Assembly: GCA_032622095.1 (NCBI GenBank)
Contig: CP136065.1
Location: forward strand, 67,237,675 to 67,301,674
DNA from: Siphonodentalium dalli
Taxonomy: Eukaryota > Mollusca > Scaphopoda > Gadilida > Siphonodentaliidae
Direction: 5' to 3'
Length of the DNA stretch: 64,000 nt
Shown here one piece after another: positions 21,521 through 33,479 of the stretch. The notes under the pieces were generated by a model. That model worked only from the letters and a program-made list of their open reading frames with translations, did no database searches and was not told the DNA's origin. Position numbers and translations under genes: made by a program. Position 1 is the first letter of the stretch. Every line of letters begins with the position of its first letter.

Positions 21521-22460
21521 GTTAATATAATAAATGATAACTGATAGGTAAAAAACTGTGATTAGGTAGACACGTACAGGCTGGTTATATATGTCTCCCC
21601 AATAACTGTTTTCAACGCATTGCATATACACGTTAGGTTATTGTCCCTAATGATGACAACTCAAAAGACTTATATTTGACTTTGTATGCCACCCAATTTG
21701 TTATTGTATAGGTATAAATACGTGTCCATAGAAGCCACATAGTGGACACTGTGGGAATATTAACTTTCTCAAATTAACTGATGTAATAAACCATGATTAG
21801 GGAGACACGTACATGCTGGTTATATGTGTCTCCCTATTGACAGATTTCAACGCATTGTATATGCATGTTAGGTTATTGTCCTTAAAGATTACAACTCAAA
21901 AGTGTTATATTTGTTTTGTATGCCACTCATTTGTTACTGTAATGATATACATACGTGTCTATAGAAGCCACTATCTGGGCGTTGTGGGAATATTAACTTT
22001 CTCAGATTAACTTATACGTAATAAACCGTTATTAAGGAGACAAAGATAACCAGCATGCATGTATGTTTCTGCAACGTATTGCATATGTACACGTTATGTT
22101 ATTATCCCCAATGATTGCAACTCAAAAGAGTAATATGTGGCTTTGTTTGCCACCAACTTATTTATTGTATATATATAAATACGTGTCCATATATATATAT
22201 ATATATATAGAAGCCACAAGCGGGTATTGTGGAATATTAACTTTCTCAAGTTAACTGATAGGTGATAAACCGTGATTATGGAGACACGTACGTGCTCGTT
22301 ATATATGTCTCCCTAATAACTGTTTTCAACGCATTGCATATAGAGGTTAGGTTATTGCCCCTAATGAGTACTACTCAAACGAGTTATATTTGACTTTGTA
22401 TGCAACCCATTTTTTACTGTATAGGTATTCATACGTGTCAATATAAGCCACATAACTCGT
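21520..22460. repeat. Satellite-like tandem array, about 240-bp unit x 4
   Basis: The block TGTCTCCC-AATAACTGTTTTCAACGCATTG starts near 21591, 21827, 22065 and 22307, giving periods of 236, 238 and 242 bp. Each unit continues with TATGCCACC, ATACGTGTC-ATAGAAGCCAC and ends with TAAACC-TGATTAGGGAGACACG. Unit 3 carries an extra TA run. No coding frame is kept. Confidence 0.85.
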
Positions 22461-23774
22461 TAGCTCTTCATACTTGGAGGTCAATAAACAATAATTATAT
22501 AACACATTCATTGCGAATGGTTTAATACACCTTCTGATATTGTTGTTGGCACCCATAAAATTATTCTGACTGGTGTCCATGCTATATATATGCAAAGAAA
22601 TTCATTAATTGTTTAAGAAAGAATATAATTATTCATTACAACCAGTTCCACGAACCCACGCAAGACAAAGTTGCATGAAAAGAATCAGGTTCACAAACAT
22701 GCACTCATGACTTACTAGGTTACTTTATTGTAGCACGATTGTGGGCTACCTGTATTTTATTATAAAAGTAATATATAAATAAAATCACATAGCTAATTTT
22801 CTGTTCAAAACAACTAAACAGAGCTTGTATATTCAAACTCGATATACTGTATCTCAATATTGCAAATAGCAACTGACTGCTTCGACAATGAGTGTTTTTG
22901 TATGGCATTTTATTTACTATTATATTAAAGTAACTTATACAATAGTATTTTCTCAATATCATTACAATTTATTACAGCATGACATAAGCCACATACGTAC
23001 TGAGGACACAAGGCGCCTTTAAATAATATACATATCCCCTTTAAATTTGATTCATTTAGGGCATTGCCTTTCTAGAAAGGAGGACAGAATTTATAGATGA
23101 TCCTGGACAAGCGATAAGGGTCTTCTTGGTAACCAAATATGACTGGAAAAATCATACATCAAATTTGGTTCCGATCAAATAACCAAAACTGGAGTTATCC
23201 AGAAACCTCAAATTTGGAAAATCCTTACTCTAAAATGGGCCAGTACTCAGTAAAACTTATTCGAAACAAACCCTCAGTATAGACCTGTATTTTGCACCAA
23301 ACAGCTAACATGCACATTTCATTCAGACCAAACAGCCCAATTTAAATTTATCGAGAAATCTCAAATTTGGAAAATTCTAAGTAAAAAGGGTCATAACTTA
23401 GTAAAAAATTATTCGGACCGAACCCATTTTCGAACTTGAATTGTATTTACGCACTGAACATATTTATAAGATATTTAAAACATGCGCAGAAAATTAATAA
23501 AAATTTTGACGTTACTAAAGTTATCGTTTGCAAACCAAAATGCGCATGCACAGACGAAATGACACACACTCGGACAGACGCTGTTGGTTTCCGTAGTTTT
23601 CCTGGGACAAATATAACTTTGGCATAATGCTTATGTTGAGCCATATCCAAATTAAATCGGTCAATGGTTCACCACACAGTTCGGATGGAAGTGCAACAAG
23701 GGCTTTCATGATAACGTATACTGTTTATTTCCCATTTTATCTCTGGTGCCATATCAGGATTAGTGAACATTATA
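22461..23774. other. Unassigned; includes a degenerate repeated block
   Basis: AT-rich. A block with CCTCAAATTTGGAAAATCC near 23208 recurs as TCTCAAATTTGGAAAATTC near 23361, with CAGTAAAACTTATTCG versus TAGTAAAAAATTATTCG downstream: two diverged copies about 150 bp apart. No gene recognised. Confidence 0.45.
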
Positions 23775-23796
23775 CAGTTGTCGCCCGCTGTCGAGG

Positions 23797-23907
23797 GAGA
23801 CATTGAGATTTGTCACCCGCTCGAGAACGGAATGTCTCCCGAGGAGCGCAGCTCCGAGGGAGACATTCCGTTCTCGAGCGGGTGACAAATCTCGATGTCT
23901 CCCGAGA
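23797..23907. repeat. Near-perfect 110-bp palindrome
   Basis: GGGAGACATTGAGATTTGTC...CCGTTCTCGAGCGGGTGACA and its reverse complement flank a short centre GAGGAGCGCAGCTCC, itself palindromic. The arms are about 48 bp with one or two mismatches. It would form a very stable cruciform or RNA hairpin. Confidence 0.92.
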
Positions 23908-24089
23908 AGAAGGGCAACAACTGTTTTGTTATCCGACTATACCACAGAAAACAATCCTTGCCATCCACACGCACGATGTTGCACTGAGTCACGAGTGCTT
24001 AAATTTATTTCCCGATTATGTATATGTTCAGTAACTACTTATCGTCCTATAGGATTTCTGTTCCACAAAGATAGTCAAGCGTTTGATAA

Positions 24090-24296
24090 TCAGCGTTTAT
24101 TTACGATCATTTTGGTGGTTAAATCGTCAATATCGGTCCATGCAATGTAAACCAATAAGCCATATAGGTATGTTATGGCCTTCTGAAATGTGGCATATTC
24201 AATGTCGTCTTCTGCGCGGAATTTACTCGCGATGTTCATATCATAAAGGTCTTCCCCGAAAGCTATTGGGAAGTTGTCAATTTCATTAATGTACAT
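24090..24296 (-). CDS. Small ORF of unknown function (minus member of a divergent pair)
   Basis: 68 codons starting MYINEIDNFPIAFGED and ending in MIVNKR, then TGA. The codons show a purine-N-pyrimidine bias (GAC ATT GAA, GAC GAT), as true coding sequence often does. No domain is recognised. An overlapping minus-strand frame (24263-24520) could be its upstream part after a one- or two-base shift, which would make this the C-terminal end of a broken larger protein. Its position inside a TIR element suggests a transposon-encoded or captured gene. Confidence 0.3.
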   Translation of the reverse strand: MYINEIDNFPIAFGEDLYDMNIASKFRAEDDIEYATFQKAITYLYGLLVYIAWTDIDDLTTKMIVNKR

Positions 24297-24322
24297 TCAT
24301 ATGTGTCAGTGCTCCCAAGTAC

Positions 24323-24505
24323 ATGGCGATCATCACACAAAAATACTTCTATGATCACAGTGCAGACATCGCGGAGAGGTCTGATGTCATGGATAAGCTT
24401 ACAGTACCATTCATTCGCGACGAACGTATGCATTACGTTGTCTACCAGCAGACATTTACAACCAACCAACCTCAATGGATCCACTCTTTCAATCTTGCAC
24501 CATAA
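24323..24505 (+). CDS. Small ORF of unknown function (plus member of a divergent pair)
   Basis: 60 codons starting MAIITQKYFYDHSADIAE and ending FNLAP, then TAA. Coding-like codon pattern, no recognised domain, no membrane segment. It starts 26 bp from the start of the minus ORF at 24296. It fully overlaps the minus-strand frame 24263-24520, so only one of the two can be genuine. Confidence 0.28.
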   Translation: MAIITQKYFYDHSADIAERSDVMDKLTVPFIRDERMHYVVYQQTFTTNQPQWIHSFNLAP

Positions 24506-24981
24506 TGTCGACATGAACATATTGAATCACCGAGATGTTTCGATATTAAAAGTACATAATAACGCTTGTCCGATAAAAGTATCAACTTAAAAGTTCGAAT
24601 ATTAGTGTTCACTAAATATATGCAAATTAGCAAACACCACAACTGGTGTGTTTTGCGAATGCGTGGGGTATATAAGAACTATGATTTTAGTACGTTACAG
24701 TGATGTGAAATAGATGAGTTACTGCAGTGTGTGCTGGGAGATATTCTTGCAATATAACATCAAGCGGGCGACAAAAACAATGTCTCCCGGCTCAGCGGGC
24801 GACAGTGTGATTTGTCGCCCGGCACGTGACAGGATATGGGCCAATCAGAAGGGTTGAAAATAGGGAGGAGGGTAACAATCATCATTATCGGTGTCCTGTC
24901 TACGTCATAATTCAGAAACCCCTCATGTGCCACAAAGTAGTCTATTCATGTCATGAGATAGAAGCTAGCCAGCTGTACGTC

Positions 24982-25323
24982 TAAAGGTACGGGAGGCCTT
25001 GGCGGTGGGTATCCTGTCAAAATGTTTCCACCCGTCAAAAACCGTCACAAAGCGTTCTTTGTTGGTGAATTCCTGATATGGAACTAATAAAGAGCGTTTA
25101 TACCATTTGTGTGTGATTAGCCAGCAGCATTGTGCTGGCTTCTGTAACACAATCAGGCTCTTGTTCAGATAAAATATAGTAGATCTTTATGATAACATAC
25201 TGTTGTTTACGCGATTGTCATGGTATATATGAACTGATCTCTATGCGTGTTAATGTTTTTCTGTTTACAGTGTTTGGAACAGATATGAATATTTTCGACA
25301 ATTAAGGCCTCCCGTGCCTTTAA
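24982..25323 (-). mobile_element. Family A TIR element, copy 3 (inverted)
   Basis: Starts TAAAGGTACGGGAGGCCTTG and ends GGCCTCCCGTGCCTTTAA, opposite in orientation to copies 1 and 2. It keeps GGTGGGTATCCTGT near the left end and a CGTTCTTTG... / AAAGAGCGTTTAT pair (the first word damaged). About 150 bp shorter than copy 1. Confidence 0.8.
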
Positions 25324-25421
25324 GATATTTGATTACATGTTATGTAACTCGTCATCATTGTTTTTTTTATAAAATCGTCATCATTGTTATATTTTCATTT
25401 TGTTCTGATGATAATCCATGT

Positions 25422-25835
25422 TCAATAAACATCTGAAATTGAATTGATGTCCTGATATCTTGTCATGGTACTCCGACAAAACACCATCAGGAAGAAAACA
25501 AACAGTAGGACAAACCTTTTGGGACCAAACGACATTATTACAAAACGCCCTCGGTTGATATAAGTTATCTGGTTGAGGGAGACAACAAATAACTTGCATT
25601 TGGCGTCGTCCGGCAAAACATGTTCTCTGGTGCATATCTTGGTCGGATTGTCGTTAAATAATGTAGCACGGGATACAATCCATACAATTGGGACATTGGT
25701 CATGGCATGGTACATAGAAGTTGACATCAGCACGTTTATATAGGGACAAGCACATTTGGTATAATTCGGCCAAAAATAAATCATTAACCAAATGATGCAA
25801 TACCGGTAAATGCTCTCGTGCAGAATAGACATGTA
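25422..25835 (-). CDS. Hypothetical minus-strand ORF, possibly a decayed exon
   Basis: A 136-codon open frame with a hydrophobic stretch (FVLLFVFFLMVF). A different minus frame between about 25660 and 25835 reads more like a folded protein: VLHHLVNDLFLAELYQ, then FYVPCHDQCPNCMDC, before a stop. I recognise no family. The two good-looking frames suggest a frameshifted relic rather than an active gene. Confidence 0.2.
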   Translation of the reverse strand, partial: YMSILHESIYRYCIIWLMIYFWPNYTKCACPYINVLMSTSMYHAMTNVPIVWIVSRATLFNDNPTKICTREHVLPDDAKCKLFVVSLNQITYINRGRFVIMSFGPKRFVLLFVFFLMVFCRSTMTRYQDINSISDVY

Positions 25836-26830
25836 TGTATATACAGGTGTTCCAATCTCGGTACCTTGAGCGAAAACAGCATTGTTAACCTACGGCCGGT
25901 TCTGCCAAGTGCGCAACATAAACATGACACGGACCGCACCTCCCCAAGCTGCCTTCACAAGGACAATATAATATCATGCAGCTAATTGCCCTGTATGCAT
26001 TTGTTGGCAATCGGGCAAGTTGTTAGCTAAAGCGGAAATTAATATATTAACCAGTGCACATGGGCTTGCAACGCGCTCCGCTCCCATTCCCTGCATCCAA
26101 ACGGTCTCTATGCGCTGTCCCTATATACATGTACTCGGATAGAGGCAGTTTGGGAACTTTGGATGCATGTTTTACGTTAATAGTACGGTAGTATTATTAA
26201 AGTCAAGGGGATCGATACAATTCCCCCGTTTACCATCACTAGAAAATCTGACAAATTTAGCCCATTTATCCAACAATGGCATCTATATCGCCATGGGTGG
26301 GTCGGCGATTGATTCTTTCATTTTAAACCATACATGTACAAACGCTCATCAATTTCATTTCTATATGCAAGCATTTAGTATTTTCTTCTAATATTGTCTC
26401 CCAACAGCGTCAAAAAGCAAGGTCTGGGTGGCGCAAACGATGTGGCCCGGCAGTGGCGGCACGCATCCAGCTTATTATAATTACAAAACGATCGAAACAA
26501 TCAACTAAAACGTTTAGCGCTCAATGATTACTTATTGTCTGATAATTTATCTATGCACACGTTGTCATTATCTATTTTTAACAACCAAATTAGAGGGTAA
26601 TTATGAAATATTCATTATTGTTTGAACTCTCCATCGCGATTCGCGGTCGCATCTACAAACAACTCGACATATGAAGCTGGGTGTGCTCATTTGCTACAAT
26701 GAGTATATGACTGAACAAAGACACCCAACCCCTCCCCCACACGTTTCACACGAAAACATTGTCCCGTTAAAAATGTCCTTAAAGTGTCGGAAAGTGTCAT
26801 ATGCCATGAAGACATGTAAATAAACGACGA
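25836..26830. other. No recognised feature
   Basis: Short ORFs only (26167-26391 +). No repeat or domain recognised. Confidence 0.4.
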
Positions 26831-28009
26831 ATGGAGATATCGTACATTGATAACTGTTTATTGCTATATTACAGATACGGGCGGCGTTGGCGGTGGGTAT
26901 ATGCTGTTAAAATATTCACCTCCGTCAAAAACAGCCATAAACCTTAGGGAGACTCTTGAAATAATCTGGTGTTGGCAATCATCGCACACCTTGAGGACAG
27001 TATACTATTACACAATACACCATTTACGCCTCATTATGTTTGCATATGAGCAATACTGTACATACTTTAATGTTCCATCTGTTGGTGGCGAGACATCTCG
27101 ATATATCATTTTCTATGAAACCCAGGGGCCTGTTTCATGAAGGCAACTAATGACATAGTTGGGACTTAAGATGGTCATAAGTTCAAACTTCAGTCATAAG
27201 TGCATTTCACGAAAAAGGTCTTAACTTAAGATGGTCTTAACTTTGGTCTTAACTTTACGACTGCTGTGAGGTGTCATAAGATAATCTTAAAGTTAAGATC
27301 TACGTTGTGATCCGCAGTTGGTCCGAAATGTGGATGGATCTAGTTCATGTATATATTATTATAAACACATTTAACCGAATAACATCTTGCTAGCACGGAG
27401 GGGTGTTTCAGAAATGGTAGTAATTAATAACCAACTGGTAAGCTATAGGAGTGACGTGGCCAGTGGTTGCAAGATTGGGGGTGGGGTGTCCGCTACTAAC
27501 TGTAAACCGCCAAGACCGGACTATATATACATGTCTAATTGCTGTAACAAAAAGAATATATTTCCATAGAGTTGGACATCATTTGCGATTCAAATCACCC
27601 AATCGCACTGTAGACAATAATCATGTTGAGACAATTAGTCCGAACATTTTCACATCGAGGATAATAGTGAATGATTTATACTCAGGTTTTTTTTATAAAT
27701 GATTATGTCAGCTATTATTATTATTATTATTTACTTGCCTTTCTATATTATTATGTTATAATTTGATTGTAAAATATATTGTATATGTACCCCGTATATA
27801 TATCGGCAAGATAATAATACATAATATGTGTTATTTTATTATTATTATGTATAGTATCATAACCCACCCACGCGAATCTCAGATCTTATACATTTATTAC
27901 ATCTGCATCACATGTTTATTAACTAAGAAATAAAAAGATAGAGAGCATGTATATATATAGTATACGGACCGCGCGGGCACACCAGGATCCGTGAAAGAAC
28001 ATATAACTG

Positions 28010-28105
28010 TGAACCGGCCCACAAACCACTTGGGGAATTACTAAAATACCAATATAGACTATACCAGTTTAGTAATTTTCCCCAGGGGCCTCTGAACCGG
28101 CCGTC
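28010..28105. repeat. Nested palindrome
   Basis: AACCGGCCCAC...TTGGGGAATTACTAAA is mirrored by TTTAGTAATTTTCCCCAGG...GAACCGGCC around a centre near 28055. Probably a small MITE inserted into the 2.2-kb element. Confidence 0.65.
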
Positions 28106-28588
28106 TGTTCATGTTTTGTTAATTATAAACGCTCTTTATTTGAAGTCGTTGTTTTGGTTTTTATTAAAACATATATGCAAAATGTCGTTCAACATAACGT
28201 ACTTTCGAAGTTCATACGCAGTTTGTTAACTATAACAGGCGTTTAGCATATTTGTCAACATAACCAGAGCAAATGGCATTAACATCGTTTATATATGGCT
28301 GCTACAAGTATGTCTCAGATTGGAAATAAGTCTATTTGGAGCACGATATGAAGTCCTGTTCACATTATAGCAATATAAATAAAGAGCGTTTCGTGTTAGT
28401 AGAATGTTGGCAATCAATCAAGAGCGTTTAGTTCAGTGCTTCCATCGTGGTGTATTGTATGTGTATGCCGTCGTGGCGACATATTCTGTTTCCTTGTATT
28501 ATAGATGCTTCAAAGACGTATAATGTATTAGAATCTAATATCTGCATTGAAAGGGCGAACATATGTCTCGCGTCGCCTTAATGGCATG

Positions 28589-28789
28589 TTATATGGGTGA
28601 AGGTTCACATTCTGAGTTACGATGTATAAGTCCCTTTAATAACTGAAATACACGTCTGACACGCCCCACCCGTCTGACACGCCAGAACGGCCTTATGTAG
28701 TTCGGAAAATTTAAGCGATCTGGGAGAGGACTTACAAAAAAGCCACAATAGGCTTGTTGTCTCATTCCTTTCCAATCACCCATACTCAT
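28589..28789 (-). other. Unrecognised ORF in the inserted element
   Basis: 66 codons with WKGMRQQAYCGFFVSPLPDR near the N-terminus. No known domain. Direct repeats of CGTCTGACACGCC in the middle suggest sequence decay rather than constraint. Confidence 0.12.
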
Positions 28790-31700
28790 CCATTAGCATT
28801 TTTGTAAAATATTCATCTTGTTTTGTATTGGGAATAAATATTGTTTACACCAATAACTGAAATAATATATTTGAGCTCGTTACGTTTGTTTAAAATAGGC
28901 ACTAGAAGCATTCAGCTATGTGTGAATGGAGTCTGACGCGAAAACACAGTTAAATAAGAGAGAGGTAGTAGATGGACGCGAAGCGCCCGAGATGTTAAAA
29001 AGCGCGCTCGTGCAGTTAAGTATGCACCAGTCATTATACTGATTATCGCCCTTGGATTACAATATCATAATTATTCTTAGACACGCCCTAGTATCTGTCA
29101 CCAGACACTGTACCTGGGCATATCACATACACAGAACCAACATTTTCTGCGCATAGCTGTAATAAATTGTCGAGAGCCAGTCTAAAAGCGCGCGAACTTA
29201 AAATACTACTTAAGTAGGACTTAATCTTCTTTTGTGAAACGCGTTCTTGAAATGGAAAAGTTACATCATAAGATCCACCTTAGATCTTAGATTGAGTCCA
29301 TCTTAAGATAATCGTATGACCTTGCTTCATGAAACAGGCCCCTGAGCTTCTGGGTATGGTGAGAGCATTTGGTATTGATCGAAAAAAAAAATCTGTTATT
29401 GCTATATTAAAGATACAGGCGGTGTCGGCGGTGGACAAGCTGCTAAAATATTCACCTCCGTCAAATGTGTTACCTAAACAAACGCAAAAAACGTTACGTT
29501 TCCTGGGTTTTGTTTAGATCCGGATATGGTAAACACAAAGGGCGTTATTTGTTACTACTTTCCTTATATGGAAATAATAAAGAGCGTTTATATAATGTTT
29601 GTGATTAACCACTATAATTGCGTTGTGTTATGTAAACAGAAGCAAAACTTCCGTAACATGAGCATGCTGTTGTTTACGCAATCATAGTACACATTGAGGA
29701 CAATATACGATTTACGCGCTGATTACGTTTGCATATGAACAAAACTGTACATATTTTAATATTCCTTCTGTTGGTGGCGATTTGATATATTAATATTTCT
29801 GCAACGAACATCGCCCGTGCCTTTAAATATTATAACCAATGCCATGTACTGATATACATATAGCTAAAAAAAATTAACGACATTAGTGAGACTCTTGAAA
29901 TAATCCGACCTTAGGGAGACATCTCGACACAGCTATATATATTTTAATATTCCATCTGTTGGTGGCGATTTGAACACATATGAATATTTCTGCAACGAAC
30001 GCCGCTCGTGCCTTTAATTATTATAACCAATACCATGTAATGATATACATATACCTAACAACATGAACGACATTAGGGAGATTCTTGAAATAATCCGACC
30101 TTAGGGAGACATCTCAATATATTATTTTCCATGCAAGCGCAGCTTCTGGGTATGGTGAGAGCATTTGGTATTAATAATAAAAAAAAAATATTTTATTGCT
30201 CATATTAAAGATACGGGCGGTGTTGGCGGTGGGTATGCTGTTAAAATATTCATCTCCGTCAAAAACCGCCATAAACAGAAATAGTAAAATATAGGCAGAA
30301 TCTGTTGTTATATCATACAGAAATATGGCATCAACAGTATGTTATTGTCAATTGTTGTCACTTTGTTGTGTAAACAAAAAGAAAAAAAACCGTTACGTTT
30401 CCTGGCTTTTGTTTAGATCCGGATATGGTAACCATAAAGAGCGTTGTTTGTTATTGTTTTTCTTATATGGAAATAAAGAAGAGCGTTCATATAATGTCTG
30501 TATGATTAGCCAATATGATTGCGTTGTGTTATGTGAACAGAAGCAAAACTTCTATAACACGAGCAGGCTGTTGTTTACACAACCATCATACACCTTGAAA
30601 ACAATATACTATTTACGCGCTGATTATGTTTGCATATGAACACAACTATATATATTTTAATATTCCTTCTAATGGTGGCGATTTGAACACATGAATATTT
30701 CTGCAACGAACGCCGCCCGTGTCTTTAATTATTATAACCAATGCCGTGCACTGATATACATATAGCTAACGACATTACGACCTTAGGGAGACTCTTGAAA
30801 TAATCCGACCTTAGGGAGACATCTCGATATATCATTTTCTATACAACGCGTAGCTTCTGGGTAAGGTGGGAGCATTTGTTATTAATCGGAAAAACATCTT
30901 TTATTGCTCATATTAAAGATACGGGCGGTGTTGGCGGTGGGTATGCTGTTAAAATATTCATCTCCGTCAAAAACCGCCATAAACATATAAAGTAAAATAT
31001 AGGCAGAATTTGTTGTAATATCATACAGAAATATGGCATAAACAGTATGTTATTGTCAATTGTTTTCACTTTGTTGTGCAAACACAAGGATAAAAACCGT
31101 TACGTTTCCTGGCTTTTGTTTAGATCCGGATATGGTAACCATAAAGAGCGTTGTTTGTTACTGTTTTTCTTATATAGAAATAATGAAGAGCGTTTATATA
31201 ATGTTTGTGTGATTAACCAATATGATTGCGTTGTGTTATGTAAACAGAAGCAAAACTACAGAAGCAAAACTTCTGTAACACGAGCAGGCTGTTGTTTACA
31301 CAACCATCGTACACATTGTGGACAATATACTATTTACGCGCTGATTATGTTTGCATATGAACAAAACTATATATATTTTAATATTCCTTCTGATGGTGGC
31401 GATTTGAACACATGGATATTTATGCAACGAACGCCGCCCGTGTCTTTAATTAGTATAACCAATGCCGTGTGCTGATATACATATACATATAGCTAACATT
31501 ACCGACCTTATGGAGACTCTTGAAATAATCCGACCTCAGGGAGACATCTCGATATATCATTTGCTATTCAATGCGTAGCTTCTGGGTAAGGTGAGAGCAT
31601 TTGTTATTGATCAAAAACATTTTTTTTATTGCTATATTAAAGATACGTGCGGTGTTGGCAATCATCGCACACCTTGAGGACAGTATACTATTGCACAATA

Positions 31701-33479
31701 CACCATTTACACCTCATTATGTTTGCATATGAACAATACTGTACATACTTTAATATTCCATATGTTGGTGGCGAGACTTCTCGGTATATCATTTTCTATG
31801 AAACGCAGAGCTTATGGGTGTGGTGAGAGCGTTTTGTATTAATCGAAAAACAATCTTTTATTGCTATATAAAAGATACGACCAGTGTCGGCGGTCGGCAT
31901 GCTACTAAAATATTCACCTCCGTCAAATGTGTTACGTAAACAAAAGCAAAAAACATTACGTTTCCTGGGTTTTATTTAGATCCGGATATGGTAAACATTA
32001 AGAGCATTATTTGTTACTACTTTCCTTATATGGAAATAATAAAGAGCGTTTATATAATGTTTGTGTGATTAATCACTATAATTGCGTTGTGTTATGTAAA
32101 CAGAAGCAAAACTTCCGTAACACGAGCATGCTGTTGTTTACGCAATCATAGTACACATTGAGGAAAATATACTATTTACGCGCTGATTACGTTTGCATAT
32201 GAACAAAACTGTACATATTTTAATAGTCCATCTGTTGGTGTCGATTTGACCACATATTAATATTTCTGCAACGAACACCGCCCGTGCCTTTAATTATTAT
32301 AACCAATGCCATGTACTGATATACATATACATATAGCTTAATAAATTAACGACATTAGGGAGACTCTTGAAATAATCCGACCTTAGGGAGACATCTCGAC
32401 ACAGCTATGTATATTTTAATATTCCATCTGTTGGTGGCGATTTGAAGACATATGAATAGTTCTGCAACGAACGCCGCCCGTGCCTTTAATTAATATAACC
32501 AATACCATGTAATGATATACATATACATAACAACATGAAACGACATTCGGGAGACTCTTGGAATAAACCGACCTTAGGGAGACATCTCAATATATCATTT
32601 TCCATGCAACGCGCAGCTTCTGGGTATGGTGAGAGCATTGGTATTAATAAAAAAATATCTTTTATTACTCATATTAAAGATACGGGCGGTGTTGGCGGTG
32701 GGTATGATGTTAAAATATTCATCTCCTTCAAAAACCGCCATAAACAGAAATAGTAAAATATAGGCAGAATGTGTAGTTATATCATACAGAAATATGGCAT
32801 AAACAGTATGTTATTGTCAATAATTTTCACTTTGTTGTGCAAACAAAAGGAAAAAACCGTTACGTTTCCTGGCTGTTGTATAGATCCGGATATGGTAAGC
32901 ATAAAAAGCGTTAATTGTTACTGTTTTTCTTTTATGGAAATAATGAAGAGCGTTTTGTATTTTTTGTGAGATTAACCAATATGACTGCATTGTGTTATGT
33001 AAACAGAAGCATAACTTATGTAGCACCAGCAGGCTGTTGTTCACACAACCATCGTACACCTTGAGGACAATATACTATTTACGCGCTGATTATGTTTGCA
33101 TATGAACACAACTATATATATTTTAATATTCCTTCTAATGGTGGCGATTTGAACACATGAATATATCTGCAACGAATGCCGCCCGTGTCTTTAATTATTA
33201 TAACCAATGCCGTGTACTGATATACATATACATATAGCTAACAAAATTAACGACATTAGGGAGACTCTTGAAATAATCCGACCTTAGGGAGACATCTCGA
33301 CACAGCTATATATATTTTAGTATTCCATCTGTTGGTGGCGATTTGAACACATATGAATATTTCTGCAACGAACGCCGCCCGTGCCTTTAATTATTATAAC
33401 CAATACCATGTAATGATATACATATACCTAACAACATGAACGACATTAGGGAGATTCTTGAAATAATCTGACCTTAGGG

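Larger units (their letters stand above)
23775..24835. mobile_element. TIR element with very strong terminal hairpin
   Basis: The left end has TTGTCGCCCGCTG then GAGGGAGACATTG; the right end (24764-24830) has CAAGCGGGCGACAAAAAC, AATGTCTCCCGG, CAGCGGGCGACAGTG and TTGTCGCCCG. Read inward these form inverted repeats on the shared words GTCGCCCGCT and GGGAGACATT. Just inside the left end is a near-perfect hairpin at 23797-23907. The middle holds two small divergent ORFs listed separately. I cannot assign a superfamily, and target duplications are not clear. Confidence 0.65.
27125..29341. mobile_element. 2.2-kb TIR element inserted in the array
   Basis: Left end GGGCCTGTTTCATGAAG (27125) and right end CTTCATGAAACAGGCCC (to about 29341) are inverted repeats. 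Both subterminal regions are rich in CTTAAGT/ACTTAAG words. Other array copies read ATGAAACGCAGAGCTT across this place, which confirms an insertion and gives a short overlap (AG or GAG) as the probable target duplication. No transposase ORF is seen. The superfamily is uncertain (Harbinger-like ends are one possibility). It carries nested pieces: a hairpin at 28010-28105 and a family B-like core at 28375-28435. Confidence 0.75.

Noticed and set aside
31047-31475. 142-codon ORF, and similar ones at 33709, 35087 and 37142
   Set aside because: Repeated element sequence in the array; the frame and length differ between copies and the residues are those of the repeat, with no domain.
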